DNA of 64,000 nucleotides from Trichobilharzia regenti. Taxonomy: Eukaryota > Platyhelminthes > Trematoda > Strigeidida > Schistosomatidae. The stretch's first letter is position 1. Each line of letters opens with the position of its first letter. A program made the translations under genes and the position numbers. Positions 26,001-35,745 of this stretch are shown piece by piece. The DNA lies in the NCBI GenBank assembly GCA_944472135.2, contig OX235270.1:41416352-41480351 (forward strand), in the 5' to 3' direction. The notes beneath the pieces are model-generated. The model searched no databases and had not been told where the DNA came from. It was given only the letters and a program-made list of their open reading frames with translations.

Positions 26001-29000
26001 CATGATTTAAACTTATTTGTGTTAATTTACCATTGTCCAAATGTTTTTCTTAAGAAAATTGTTTTTGTATTCCATACAAATAATAAAGAGTTGTACTTTA
26101 CTATGTGAGTATTACTGCTGGTATTAACGCTTATTAGTAGTAGAAGTGTAAGATAAAATGCATCAAAATGTTTCAGTGTTCCGCTACTCTTACTGACTAG
26201 TTTTATCATCAAAACTAATTATTACATTATTGCTACTTCTCAAAAGGTCTTGAAACCATAGCCGATAATGTCACGGCTTCAGATATTTGTACTGATGGTG
26301 CAAAATGTCCTACCTATGATAAAGTAGCACTTCAAGAAATACTCTTACAACCAGATATTGATCTCGTCGTTATAACGATCGGTACGGGGAGGAATGTTGA
26401 AGATGAAGGACATGATAGACATGATCTCAATCTACCTGGATATCAGAAGCAGTTCCTCCTAAATGCATTGGATTTATCGGCTGGTCGAGGGATAATAAGG
26501 CGTTTGTCTATACCAGTAATTGTGTTGGTATTTTCATCTGGACCTATTGACATTGAATTCGCCATGGAGGATACTAACGTGAGCGTGTTTATATTTTTAT
26601 GAAAAATTATGTTTCTGGATTAATAGAAATTGACTTAATAAGAGATAGTTAACGGAATAATAAGAAATAATAACTTCGCAAGCGTTTGGTTAAATGATAC
26701 AACGTCTTGCCACTGCAAAACCAAGAGGATATTTAGAATAGGGCTGGGCTTAAGGGTTTCATTAGGAACAGGTTACCCCAAGATAGTTTCTTTCGCATTT
26801 TTCACTTGTCTTTTTCTAATTATCTGACTGAAGAATGAAGTGAGCAGTGGTACGTTTCAGCTACCGAATAAAATGCCTTGGTGAACACTTACTGAGAGAC
26901 GAAAAATCTGACAGGCTGTCTCATCATCTTGTTGGAAAAGTTTGTCTACGATTGAGCCTGACGTTATTCACCTTAGAAAATCTAAAACAAATATTCTTTG
27001 ATTACCGGCGACTATTTATACAATGTAAAACCTTAGCATCACAAGTATACTTCACATGATGGCAAAGATGTTACGCAGATGATCAATAGTTTGTGACTAA
27101 TGTGACATACACATCAACACTAAACAGAACTTCGTGTAATTATTACTTAGGGAGAATGTTGTAAACACAGAATTTATGGATTTGTTTTGGAGTTCAGCTG
27201 ATCAGTTCGCCTCATTTGTTTGAGAAATACAATAGGTGAAAATAGAAGATTTGAATGAAAAACTTCCTATAGAATCGCAAACAATGGAAGCAAATTGGTT
27301 ATTCAGTGGCAAATCTGTCTTAACCTCTTTAGATTCATGATTCAAATCTTAGTGTGAACGAAAGATTTTCCGAAATTGCAGACACACCATTTTAATATCA
27401 ACCAAAAAGATCCCGGGGCTGTCATCTTAAACTCTGTAATTCGACGCTTAGACACAGAGGTTATGACTCTCGCCTATCATGCTCATGGTCCGGGGTTCGA
27501 TCCGCTGCCGACGCACACCTGATATCTACGGTCGGCTTGCAAACTTTGGGCTGCCGGTATCACATGCTGGAAATTCCACATCTCTACCAAAAACTACGGT
27601 GTGGAATCAAGCTGTAATCAAAAAAAGAAGTGAATTAGTAAAAACTATGTATTCAAGTGTTGCTTTGTAGGGATTTGATTGGTTTACAGGATTTCATCAT
27701 GAGCTGACATTAGTTAGAGAACCATTGGAAAATCTGGGAGTACTAGACAGCTGTTTCATCCTAGTTTGGGATTCTTCAGCAGTACTCACCCATCGATATT
27801 CAGCTGAAGAGTCCCAAACTAGGACGAAACAGCTGTTCAGTACTCCCAGGTTTTCCAATGGTTCTCTAACTAATGTCAGCTCATGATGAAATCCTGTAAA
27901 AACTATGTAGTTTGTAATCTTTAAATGTGCAGCCAGTTGTATTCAGTAAAATGTTTCTCTTCTTCATGTTAATAAGGCCATTTCTAACTGGCAAACTAGA
28001 AACTTAATTGCAACCATTATGAGCTATCAGTGAAAAGTATAACTTTTATAGGTAATCTTATAATTGTTAAAAGTCCTAAATGACCTTGGATTTTACGACA
28101 CTTGATACATTCCGACCGAAAATTTGACATTTTTGGTTTTCGACACAAAACATCTCATACAATAACAACAATCACTTTATTCCGGGAAATTATATTCATA
28201 CACAATCGAAATTTCATCGTTATACACGCCACAACAATTTATCTCCATTTGCAAATAAACAAGTACATAAATGAAACATTAAAAATTAAATCCTGAAAGG
28301 AAATAAAGTCGACGGGAAAGTAATACATGCAGAAACAAATGATGCTGGTTCTAATTAGTTGTCTATCTACGCTCTTTTCTGACATTAGTCTCTTTACGCA
28401 AAATCTGTGCTAAATATGGCATAGTTGAATTTTTATATTTTTCTGCAAGAGTATACATCTCTATTAAGTTTCTTCTGAATTTATCCGAACAGATACAAGG
28501 AAAAAATTTTCAATGAAGGGGACGTTCGATATCAGGTATGATGACCTTAGTCGATTGCTTTCAAGACTTAAGGTGACTATGAATAAAAGTGTCAGTTAGT
28601 TGGGTCAAAGGCACGCCACTAACTCTTCTTATAATCTTCAAAATCCTGCGTAATATTAAATAGTCCTTTTTAAGAAGCCCAGGAAAAAAATAAGGTGGAA
28701 TAATAACGAAAAACTTGTAGAATAAATGAATTAATAAATTGTAACAGAAGAGGTTGGGTTATGTCATAAAGTTTCAACTTCCTTATGTAATAATTGGAAG
28801 GAAAAATTTTCTTACAAGTCACCAAAACATGAAATAACCAAAAAAGATTCAAGGAGAAACTGATACCGAGAAACATAATATTCCATTTATTTCCTACCAC
28901 GGGGCCGTCAATATTACACGAATCACATGACTGGATCAGTACATGAAAATTTCGTTCATATCTGTTACTAAAATTAACAGTCTGGCAATCAGAGAGGTTT

Positions 29001-30409
29001 CCTTTAAGATTATTTGAATAAAACAGTTGATTAGTCACAGATAGGAAACTGTTAATATCATAATAGTCTAATGTAGAAACAACCAAGAAAGACATTGACA
29101 GATCATCATATTTAATGAAACTGGCCTTAAAAGAAGACGGTAAGTCATGCAAATAGAAATGGGAAAGTACAACACCTTGAGTGAGACGTACCAGCTTCAT
29201 AAGCAAAGTTGAGCGCTTCCGTGAAAAGCAGGAGGACAACCACCTTGTAACCCAGGGCTAAGTGCCTGCTGAAGTCAGCTTGCTTAGCAGAAGTGCCCAG
29301 GGAATAGGATCAAAAGCAGCAGTGTATAATAAAAAATGCATGTCTAACGAACTTCGAACCTTTGTCTAGAGAGGAAAAAATATTATGATGCAGTACAGTG
29401 GTAGCATTTAAAGTGTTTGTACTGCATTCATAAGCGAATTTCTTGAGGACACCGAAAGATTAGCATGTTACAATTGAGACCTAACTTTTGATTTAATGCT
29501 GCTAAACATTGGCTCATTTTACTTTTTAAGGTTAAAGCTATATTCTGGTGTGGGTATATGAATTCAGTACTTGGTGAAGTCGTAGCTCGCGTTTTCGTGG
29601 GAAAACCTGGCAGACCATATGGACCGTACGGGCCATTGTTACCTTTCGACTCAGAATTATCTGAAGTTGGCGCGTGGGGTACAGATATGGATGATGGTTA
29701 CTGGTGGGTACCAGCAGCTAGACTACCATTCACATGGTATGCATCAATTGACAGATTAGCTAATATCACTGTATACAAAATGACTAACCAAACGTACCGT
29801 TATTTGCCGAAATCTTGCACAAAGTACACAAAAGAATGTCCAATACCCATAATATTTCCATTCGGTTATGGATTGTCGTATAATACGTTATCTTCCTCAG
29901 TTAGTGGATTCAAGTATTCGAATTTAGAACTACCAACGATACAAGTAAAACCGGATCAACCTGTCGTTATTTATGCCACTGTATCAAACATAGGACAGAT
30001 TGCGTGCGAAGAGGTGGTCCAGGTAAGTTTACATAATCGTAGAAACTCCTTAAATGTCAAAGAACTAATTAGGCAATGAAATTTCACAGTTTTTTCAAGT
30101 GCTTAAGGTTGTTTAAATTATGACTCACAACTCAATTTTCATTTGTTAAAGATCTGGACAGTGATTTGCCACATTCTCACTCCTTTGCAAAAAAGGTGTG
30201 ATAAGACTATACTACCAACAGGTTTTCACTAGCGCTAGCCTTAAATGAAGGTCTTATAAAGATAACTGATTCAATAATCTGTGAAGCAACACTATCTGGT
30301 GGAGATATTTATGCAATGACACAACCGGTCTCAAAATTCCTAGATCGATTCGGTTCTTGAATTCCAAACTATTTCCAAATTTTCCTTGACAGATATCTGT
30401 TTCATTCAG

Positions 30410-30447
<38 letters not shown>

Positions 30448-33173
30448 ATGTCTAATTTTCCATTTCGATAAATATTTCTTCCCTATGCAAAAATCGGAAT
30501 CGGCTGGGTGTCTAGTTTGTAGGAAAGCTTAAAGTCAGTTTCTTTCTATTCTCACAGTAACCAATATTTGGCATTCTTTGAACCTTGTTGCCTGTTTGGG
30601 AAAGCTTTCATATTTGCGAATGTCTCTGGTTTCCAATTCACTTAAACAAAGAAGCATTTAGCTAAGAGTTACTCATTCCACTGCTATGATTTTCACACTG
30701 TAAAATCTCATATAGTTGATGCATTTATCATAGCAGCAGATGAAAGAATATCATTGAAATTTAAGTTTTAAACAACAGTACAGAAACAATAATCTGGTAG
30801 ATATTAAAGCAAAATTTGGTATATTGACCGATGGATGACTAAGTAGAGTTCAATGAAATATTAAAGAGATCAAGCCAAAATCAGCGTGGTAAAAAGCGGA
30901 AGTATAGTAGTGGGAAAACGTAAAATACACTTTAAAAATTACTCACAAGATGGTTTGTCATATCATATCCATTCTAAGTCCGGCGAATGAAGAAAAGTAT
31001 CTTGTACGCAGAGTTCAGGATTTAACATGGAATTGATATAAATTCAACAATCTGCCTTTGACACTATTTCCCCTTACTCTGTAGATTATTCTGCAGCTGG
31101 TTTATGAGTTTTCTTGATGTCTAGAATCGATCAGATGTGCCAGAACAGAGCCACATGGAATCTTTCGTCCTCTTTAATACTATGACACTGAGTGTTCTAT
31201 ACTATATTAAAATAACAAGCTCTGATTACTGCCTGCTCAGCAGGAACAGGTAAATGAAATTTTCATCGAGAAAATGATATCACTGAGAAGAGTAACTCTT
31301 CACTGAAAACCTCACAGTTTGTAAGACTTAATGGAGATTTTTAAGTCACATTTATTCTTCATCAGGTATCTGAGCTCTTAGAGTACTTAAAATCTGACAA
31401 CATTTTTCCTTATTACCCTTAAATGTAGAGAATTTCACTTTATTACATAAGCTACGAGAGGATGACTGGGGCTTTTGATAGTATACTGTAACTGGCTACC
31501 CAGATGAAACTACAAATTTCCTCTATGTTAATCTTTCTCATGAAGTGAGCTTACACAAACGATGATAACTGACGTTACTGAAGTCCATGACGCTGTATTT
31601 AGATTCTAGTTATATTTTAATCATAAAGAATATTCACCATTTTTTTCACAGTATATCGTATGTTAGATGTTAGCTATTAGATAATGCTAATAATTAGTTT
31701 CTTAAGTGCTATATTCTTACGTAGTGAGAAAATAAAGATACCTCATACATTAGATGCGGCTTAATACTAAAGCATGTTTTCACTGTTGTACAGATTCCCA
31801 GTGCTAGTGTAGACAATGACGCTATAATTCTTATATATTTACCGACTGATCTTCTGATGGATATAGTTCTTGAAAGAATTCTTTCAGCTCTTTGAATAAA
31901 TCTTTACTAAAAACACTCATTTTATCAAGATGTCATCACAAAATGTGCTTCTCTTAGCACTTCTCAGGCTATTCATAAGCAGCTGTCTTTGATCATAAAT
32001 GCCCGCGTTCTATCCCCCGTGTGAAGTGGCATAATAAGGTGAGCAAAATTGAGGTTAGGCGTCGAGTTCTAGGTAAACAGGGGAAATCACTTGACGAAGT
32101 TGTGAAGTTACAAAGACTGAGACGGTTAGGACATGTGTTACGTATACCTAGTTATCACCTTCCTCGACGAGCAACGTTAGCTGATATAGGGTCAGGCTGG
32201 AAAAAAGCTAGCGGCGGTCAAACAAAAACTTGGCACCAGTCAATGAAATCCACAACAGTTGGTCTAAGCCAGTCACGTAGGAAGGTGTAGACTTCCAGGC
32301 TGGGGTCCTCGGGACGGTAAAAATCAATGGTTGGAAACAATTGGTGATATGGCTCAAAACCGTTCTCAGTGGCGCAGATGCATCCACTCCCTGTGACTTA
32401 TGATCTTCAATGAAACTGTTTTGTATTTCTTTATTACTCCTTTGTCTCACACCTCTGCTCACTGTTTCTATTATGCTTTTCTTGTACTTTCTCCTCTTGC
32501 TTCGCGTGCTACACGGAATGTGGTGACTTGAACTTCCGCACATTTGTGCAAAGTTCTATGTCGAAAACAGACAGACAGATTCATAAGCAGTATTGTTACA
32601 TCTGGAGATATTCTGACAAAAACGTGGTTACGAAGCTCTTTCTCTGATCCAAAGACATACAGCTCACTTATCCACATCGTTTTGGCATTATGCATATTAC
32701 AAACAGAAATGAACTATTTTCATTATTATTATTATTATTAAACGGCTAGGTAGCACAGCGTTTGTCTTAAATATTACTGATGGAGGACGAATTAATGTAT
32801 ATGTTACAATTACTATATTTGTACGCTTTTAATCTGTTTTTTGTAAATTACAATTTAGCTTTACATAAAGTGGCTTCATTTTGGACAGCCTTACTTGGAC
32901 GATGAAAATAAACAGGAATATATGTCACCTGAAATTCAGCTGGCTGGTTTTAAACGTGTTAGACTGAATGTTGGTGAAAAACAACGTCTGCAGTTTTACT
33001 TATCGCCAGAACAATTTTATGTGTGGTCCATTAAGAATAAGTCAATGATCCCTGGTCAAGGTAGACTACGTATCACAGTAGCAGGTGAGCAACCAGATCA
33101 ACCAGTCACAGTTGGTTCAAATTGCTTAGTTGATTTTCTTGAAATATGTGACCAGTGCTCAACTCATAGTTAA
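13993..33173 (+). CDS. Glycoside hydrolase family 3 protein, beta-xylosidase-like, nine exons, one apparent frameshift
   Basis: Coding exons: 13993-14039, 15257-15620, 18012-18181, 21480-21771, 22824-23113, 24077-24305, 26247-26578, 29531-30022 and 32889-33173. All junctions are GT-AG with matching phases. The exons sum to 2501 bases; with the single base missing in exon 3 they give exactly 834 codons (833 residues). The N-terminus has a signal peptide (residues about 1-22). The GH3 N-terminal barrel follows (LISRLTIEEIVDQL, RNKETYGEDPYL, GANCKHY, VMCAYSGVNG, VISDQGAL), then the C-terminal sandwich (TARTMVLLKN, GTGRNVEDEGHDR, PFGYGLSY) and a fibronectin-III-like tail. The expected nucleophile is the Asp of VISDQGAL (about residue 297); the acid/base is probably in EDEGHDR (516-518). 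Family members remove terminal xylose or arabinose from glycans. Export to the secretory route or lysosome is inferred, and the substrate in a fluke is unknown. The enzyme class is secure, the substrate is not. Confidence 0.85.
15257..15620 (+). CDS. GH3 gene exon 2 (start of the catalytic barrel)
   Basis: Acceptor TTCATTTAG, donor GTGAGT. It encodes about 121 residues with INPSAPIKERLNDLISRL, TIEEIVDQLANGG and RLKIKPYQWR, then QAASFDIRNVWQTAFASGLE. This matches the N-terminal GH3 blocks of plant and bacterial beta-xylosidases. Ends in phase 0. Confidence 0.85.
17573..17818 (-). repeat. tRNA-headed SINE with 14-bp target duplication (GH3 intron 2)
   Basis: Minus-strand copy of the same SINE as 13479-13698, with an AT-rich 3' tail at the left. 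It is flanked by CGAAGATATCATTA at 17559-17572 and again at 17819-17832, a clean target-site duplication that marks both ends and shows retrotransposition. Confidence 0.9.
18012..18181 (+). CDS. GH3 gene exon 3, with a one-base deletion in the RxPxWGRxxETYGEDPYL motif
   Basis: Acceptor CTTCACAG at 18011, donor GTACAT at 18182. The first frame reads DNTGINVFAPVVNLLRHPLW up to 18071. The conserved continuation GRNKETYGEDPYL is in the frame one base earlier. The run TTTGGGGAGA at 18067-18076 has four G where five would keep the family motif WGRN. Either the allele is broken here or the G run was miscalled. Everything after the shift is well conserved. Confidence 0.85.
19414..19432. repeat. (GA)n microsatellite
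   Basis: About nine GA units in intron 3 of the GH3 gene. Confidence 0.9.
20901..21090 (+). repeat. tRNA-Thr-like head plus hammerhead repeat (GH3 intron 3)
   Basis: The head CCAGTGGTTTAATGGTGT, an anticodon region CCTTGTAATC and the B box GGGTTCGAACCCC resemble a tRNA-Thr(TGT). It is followed at 20976-21025 by GTACTG, CTGAAGA, GTCC, CAAACTA, GGAC, then GATATGAGAAACTGTC and CAGTAC. The two stem I strands still pair perfectly, but the GAA core has an insertion and change, so cleavage is doubtful. The trailing CCCAGGTTTTCAAGTGG and TGATGTCAGCTCATG blocks recur in the other copies. Confidence 0.75.
21480..21771 (+). CDS. GH3 gene exon 4
   Basis: Acceptor TTTTATTAG, donor GTGTGT. It encodes VMMVGANCKHYVAHTG, FEAEVPEHDMWMTYLPAFRA and VMCAYSGVNGTPSCVNQWLL. 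These are the GH3 blocks around the KHY substrate-binding motif and the strand before the nucleophile. Ends in phase 1 with the Gly shared with exon 5. Confidence 0.88.
22824..23113 (+). CDS. GH3 gene exon 5 (nucleophile exon)
   Basis: Acceptor TTCATTTAG, donor GTATGT. It begins FVISDQGALQFL; the Asp after Ser is the expected GH3 nucleophile, although most relatives have SDW or SDC and not SDQ. The exon continues with AAVAAVKAGVNIEN and ITEDELRSLVRPLFLARILQG, the end of the barrel. Ends in phase 0. Confidence 0.88.
24077..24305 (+). CDS. GH3 gene exon 6 (start of the second domain)
   Basis: Acceptor CATCCAG, donor GTAGGC. It encodes AARTMVLLKNIESFLPL and HIALLGPFSTS, the standard opening of the GH3 C-terminal alpha/beta sandwich. 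Ends in phase 1. Confidence 0.88.
24606..24670. repeat. (TATG)n/(TGTG)n microsatellite
   Basis: Imperfect run of ATGT and GTGT units in intron 6 of the GH3 gene. Confidence 0.9.
24920..25829 (+). pseudogene. 5'-truncated RTE LINE copy (GH3 intron 6)
   Basis: Starts in the RT domain just before DLDFADDMCLIF and runs to the element 3' end (AAGCCCTATGTTCCTCTAGG) and a (TAA)n tail. Compared with the intact element it has several indels that break the frame after the LEDMQVKSNKLAEQ block. The catalytic FADD is kept, but the copy is dead. It shares its indels with the copy at 34566-35745. Confidence 0.88.
26247..26578 (+). CDS. GH3 gene exon 7 (acid/base exon)
   Basis: Acceptor TCAAAAG, donor GTGAGC. 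It encodes DLVVITIGTGRNVEDEGHDR followed by HDLNLPGYQKQFL and IPVIVLVFSSGPIDI. The EDEGHDR stretch lines up with the EAEGLDR region of plant xylosidases, where the acid/base Glu is expected. Ends in phase 0. Confidence 0.88.
27443..27640 (+). repeat. tRNA-headed SINE, second body type (GH3 intron 7)
   Basis: A degraded GCGTCGG-type head and B box GGGGTTCGATCC are followed by a different body: CACACCTGATATCTACGGTC, TTTGGGCTGCC and GTGTGGAATCAAGCTGTAA. The same body occurs at 44437-44632, so this is a second SINE family sharing the same head. Confidence 0.75.
27740..27785 (-). ncRNA. Type I hammerhead ribozyme, apparently intact
   Basis: On the minus strand: stem I GUACUG, core CUGAAGA, stem II AUCC-CAAACUA-GGAU, GAA, short self-complementary stem III ACAGCUGU, cleavage base C, then UAGUAC closing stem I with one G-U pair. 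All conserved hammerhead positions are present (position 7 is free, so CUGAAGA is allowed). Stem II has A-U where the sister copy has G-C, a compensatory change. Activity is inferred. Confidence 0.8.
27799..27844 (+). ncRNA. Hammerhead motif, stem I damaged
   Basis: Core CUGAAGA at 27804-27810, stem II GUCC-CAAACUA-GGAC, GAA, stem III ACAGCUGU, then U and CAGUAC. The bases before the core (AUAUUCAG) no longer pair with CAGUAC, so stem I is lost in this arm. Confidence 0.7.
28340..29330 (-). pseudogene. CR1/Perere-type LINE fragment, RT 3' half (GH3 intron 7)
   Basis: The minus strand has WALLLSK, SSCFSRKRS, then GVVLSHFYLHDLPSSF, FIKYDDLSMSFLVVSTLDY, NIMFLGISFSLNLFW and YYIRKLKLYDITQPLLLQF, the usual order of a CR1-like RT. 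A shorter tail with ILKIIRRVSGVPLTQL follows near 28620. The catalytic YADD reads KYDD, one residue short, and stops break the frame. A 189-codon open stretch (28670-29239) is part of this relic. Confidence 0.8.
29531..30022 (+). CDS. GH3 gene exon 8
   Basis: Acceptor TTTTTAAG, donor GTAAGT. It encodes 164 residues: AIFWCGYMNSVLGEVVARV, the GRPYGPYGPLLPF insert, ARLPFTWYASIDRLANI, then CPIPIIFPFGYGLSY, the last conserved GH3 sandwich motif. The fibronectin-III-like domain begins here (VYATVSNIG-like IYATVSNIGQ). Ends in phase 0. Confidence 0.88.
30414..30444. repeat. (TA)n microsatellite
   Basis: About fifteen TA units in intron 8 of the GH3 gene. Confidence 0.9.
31975..32395 (+). pseudogene. 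3' end of a different non-LTR retrotransposon (GH3 intron 8)
   Basis: Plus-strand frames give VFDHK, WHNKVSKIEVRRRVLG, LRRLGHVLRIPSYHLPRRA, GWKKASGGQTKTWHQSMKS and later LPGWGPRDG and WLETIGDMAQNRSQWRRC. This is the C-terminal tail of a LINE polyprotein with stop and frame breaks. The motif set differs from the RTE copies here. Confidence 0.75.
32889..33173 (+). CDS. GH3 gene exon 9 (fibronectin-III-like tail and stop)
   Basis: Acceptor TTTGGACAG. It encodes PYLDDENKQEYMSPEIQLAG, FKRVRLNVGEKQRLQFYLSP and QGRLRITVAGEQP, the end of the Fn3-like domain, and stops with TAA at 33171. The last 20 or so residues carry three cysteines, which could form disulfides in a secreted protein. Confidence 0.85.
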   Translation, partial: PYLDDENKQEYMSPEIQLAGFKRVRLNVGEKQRLQFYLSPEQFYVWSIKNKSMIPGQGRLRITVAGEQPDQPVTVGSNCLVDFLEICDQCSTHS

Positions 33174-33248
33174 GAAAGGATTTCAACTATCTAAAACAGA
33201 AATGAATTTTCTTCTCTGATTTGTTTGACATATTCAAACAGGATGCAT

Positions 33249-33254
33249 AATAAA
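33249..33254 (+). terminator. Possible polyadenylation signal of the GH3 gene
   Basis: AATAAA lies 76 bases past the stop codon. It runs into a TTA repeat, so it could be chance, but it is the first canonical signal after the coding region. Confidence 0.45.
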
Positions 33255-33794
33255 TTATTATTATTATTATTATTATAAATCTAACAAACTTTCATATCTA
33301 CTATAAACTAAATAAAATTTTAAAATCAGTTGAAAATGAAATAGAAAACGTGTATTTTAAAAAAATTCCTCAGTTGTACTATATTTTATAATTGCAGTGA
33401 ATGTTTGGAAAAAATATAAAAGTGGAAATTTGAAAAGCTGATACGCACAATCAAATAAGAAATAATTAAGTCGGCAGTTGTTTTTTTGTTAATTTATTCA
33501 TGTTCTATATCTGAAGACCCACTAATAATGTCCTACATTATTCAAGTAAAGGCCAAACGCTAGTTATATTAAAAACATTACAGTGGATAAAATCGCATAC
33601 ATTTGAATTTGAAAAAAGAAGTTGGTAATCAATTTGAATAAATGTAGAACTTGGAGAAACTAGTGAAATTAAACAAACTGATTAGATGACATGGTTGTCT
33701 AAAATCTTGTACATTTTCCCTGATCATTTTTCTCAAAGAAAGAAGAACAAGATCTGAGGTATTAAACGTGTCATGGATTGATATCGGCTAGTGA

Positions 33795-33930
33795 AACATT
33801 GAAAATCAGCCAGTACTGTGCAGCTGCTTCATCCTAGTTTGGGACTCATTGGTGGTTACACGCCAGCTTTGTCTTGAACCAGGCCGTTATGGTTACAAGG
33901 CAAGCTTGTGGACTGTTCAGCCACTCTAAT
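33795..33930 (-). repeat. Degenerate tRNA/hammerhead repeat
   Basis: The minus strand has TCCCAAACTAGGATGAAGCAGCTG and CAGTACTGG, a mutated hammerhead core, preceded by a tRNA-like stretch with CTTGCCTTGTAACC and GGTTCAAGAC. The CUGANGA core is changed to CAAUGA, so it is not active. Confidence 0.6.
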
Positions 33931-34565
33931 CCAACACAAAAGCCTATGAATTCTGACTTCTACTAGTTTGTGATTTTAGCGCTGCCATCAACCATTGTCT
34001 TTGGCGAAACAAATCAAAACCCTACAAACAAACTCTTTAAAGTATTAAGTGTGTACATTTTGTTTCAATGCTTCTATTCAGCTATACAGAGGATTAACGA
34101 AATAAAAATATCCATGTATTATTCTATTAACAGAGGTGTGATGGAAGAAAAAACTTACAAATAACACAAAAAGATAGTAGTTATTTATCATAGTTTCTGG
34201 CTTAAGTCACCTTCAAATCACTTATAAATCTCTTTATATGTATACAATTATCAAGTCTTTTATCCCTGTATGGTGCTAGTCAGTTAATGTTTGTGCTCTT
34301 AAGCCAACTACCAAAACCTCTCGAATATTCTTCCATACTTGTGATAAACACCTACTTCCTTTTCATGTTATTTGTAACTGATTATACCATCACATTTCAG
34401 CGCCTGGTCTTCATTATGTCAAATCTCTGTTAGAAGAATTAAAAAATGAATATTCTTATTTTGTTAATACCTTTTATATATTAGACTATCCGTATTTGAA
34501 TATAATCCTTGAAATAAAATGTAAACATTTGATACTTCAAATTTCGTACTATCTGCTTTGGCGAT

Positions 34566-35745
34566 AATATTATTATTTATTATTATACCCTTTAATTCCT
34601 AGAGGAACATAGGGCTTCAGCTTCACGTCTGCATTGCCTTCGGTTTTCTGCCAACTTTTTCACTCCGCTCCAAGTCTGCCCATATGCTTTCATCTCCTCT
34701 TCACATGACCTCATCCAAGTCACCTTCACATTGACGACCAACTCGCTGCTTCCCTTTTGAGGTTCCACTCGAGCAATGGCTTGTCTAGTGATGCCACTCA
34801 CTTGATGGTTTCCTCAGCGTATGGCCAGCCAATCCATCTCCATTTCTTCCTGCCTATTTGTTTCACAATTGGTTCCTGGTTGGTTCGCTCATTTCCAGAG
34901 ACCCCTGTTTCTGATCTTTTCTGGCCATCTGATCTTCAGTATTGAGCGAAGACAACTGTTAATGAAGGTCTGTAGTTTGTTTGAGGTGCTCTTTATGACG
35001 CGCTGGCCAAGTCTCTGACCCTCATAGAAAGTAACACTGACTTCAAATTGGAGTTGAAAATCCCGATCTTATTTTTGATGCTGATTGCTGTTGACCTCCA
35101 CACAGACTTGGTGAGAGTAATGAAAGCTTGTCTTGCTTTTCCGATTCTGGCTTTGATATCCTCGTCAGTTCCGTCGGCCTGTAGTTGGAACGACGCTTCC
35201 CAGGTAGCTGGGTAGGTAAAGGAGTTAGTTTCTTTCAGGTTCCTCCCATTCATCCTGGCTGATTGTTATCTGTTGTTGTTGCTGTGGCTGTTGGTGTTGG
35301 CCAGGGATCTGCATCACCTCTGTTTTCTCTATTTTCACCTGAAGTCCTATCTTCTCTGGATGCTTGTTCTGCCAGCTTGTTGCTTTTGACTTGCATATCT
35401 TCCAGTTTGTGGAAAATTAGACACATATCACCAGCGAAGTCCAGATCCTCCAAGTTGTTTGTGTGAGTCCATTTTATGCCTGTTTCCTCATTTGCCGTTG
35501 TCTGTCGCATTATCCAGTCTACTGCAATCAGGAAGATCATTGGCGATAATAGACAGCCTTGCCTCACTCCCGTCCTCACTTCGAAGGCTTCCGTAAGTTT
35601 CTCGTTGTGGATTACTTGGCATGCAGCATTGTCGTATATCTGTTGGATGAGATGTATAATTGTCGATGGCACCCCGTAGTAGCGAAGTAGTTTCCAAATG
35701 ACCTCTTGATCGACGCTGCCGAAGGCCTTTTCAAAGTCTATGAGG
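34566..35745 (-). pseudogene. 5'-truncated, dead RTE LINE copy
   Basis: Minus-strand RT part (VRTGVRQGCLLSPMIFLIAV, DLDFAGDMCLIF) to the 3' end. The catalytic FADD is FAGD. It shares with the copy at 24920-25829 the same frame-breaking differences from the intact element: an added CCAAG block before TCTGTGTGG, CAGCGCG before TCATAAA, and the altered GAAGATAGGACTTCAGG region. The 5' end stops near the IDFEKAFD motif. Confidence 0.88.

Larger units (their letters stand above)
27683..27900. repeat. Near-perfect 98-bp inverted repeat of hammerhead repeats (GH3 intron 7)
   Basis: The left arm 27683-27780 is the reverse complement of 27801-27900 with about five mismatches, and the loop is about 20 bases. 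Each arm carries one hammerhead motif plus the CCCAGGTTTTCC and TAATGTCAGCTCATGATG blocks of the tRNA/hammerhead repeat. The tRNA head seen between arms in other copies is missing. Confidence 0.92.
33174..34565. other. Intergenic DNA downstream of the GH3 gene
   Basis: Contains a TTA repeat (33253-33276) and one degenerate hammerhead-type repeat; otherwise no coding signal is seen. Confidence 0.5.

Noticed and set aside
28670..29239. 189-codon minus-strand ORF taken as a host gene
   Set aside because: Its motifs in order are those of a CR1-like reverse transcriptase.
34757..35018. Plus-strand ORFs over the RTE fragment
   Set aside because: Antisense to the dead RTE copy, no domain.
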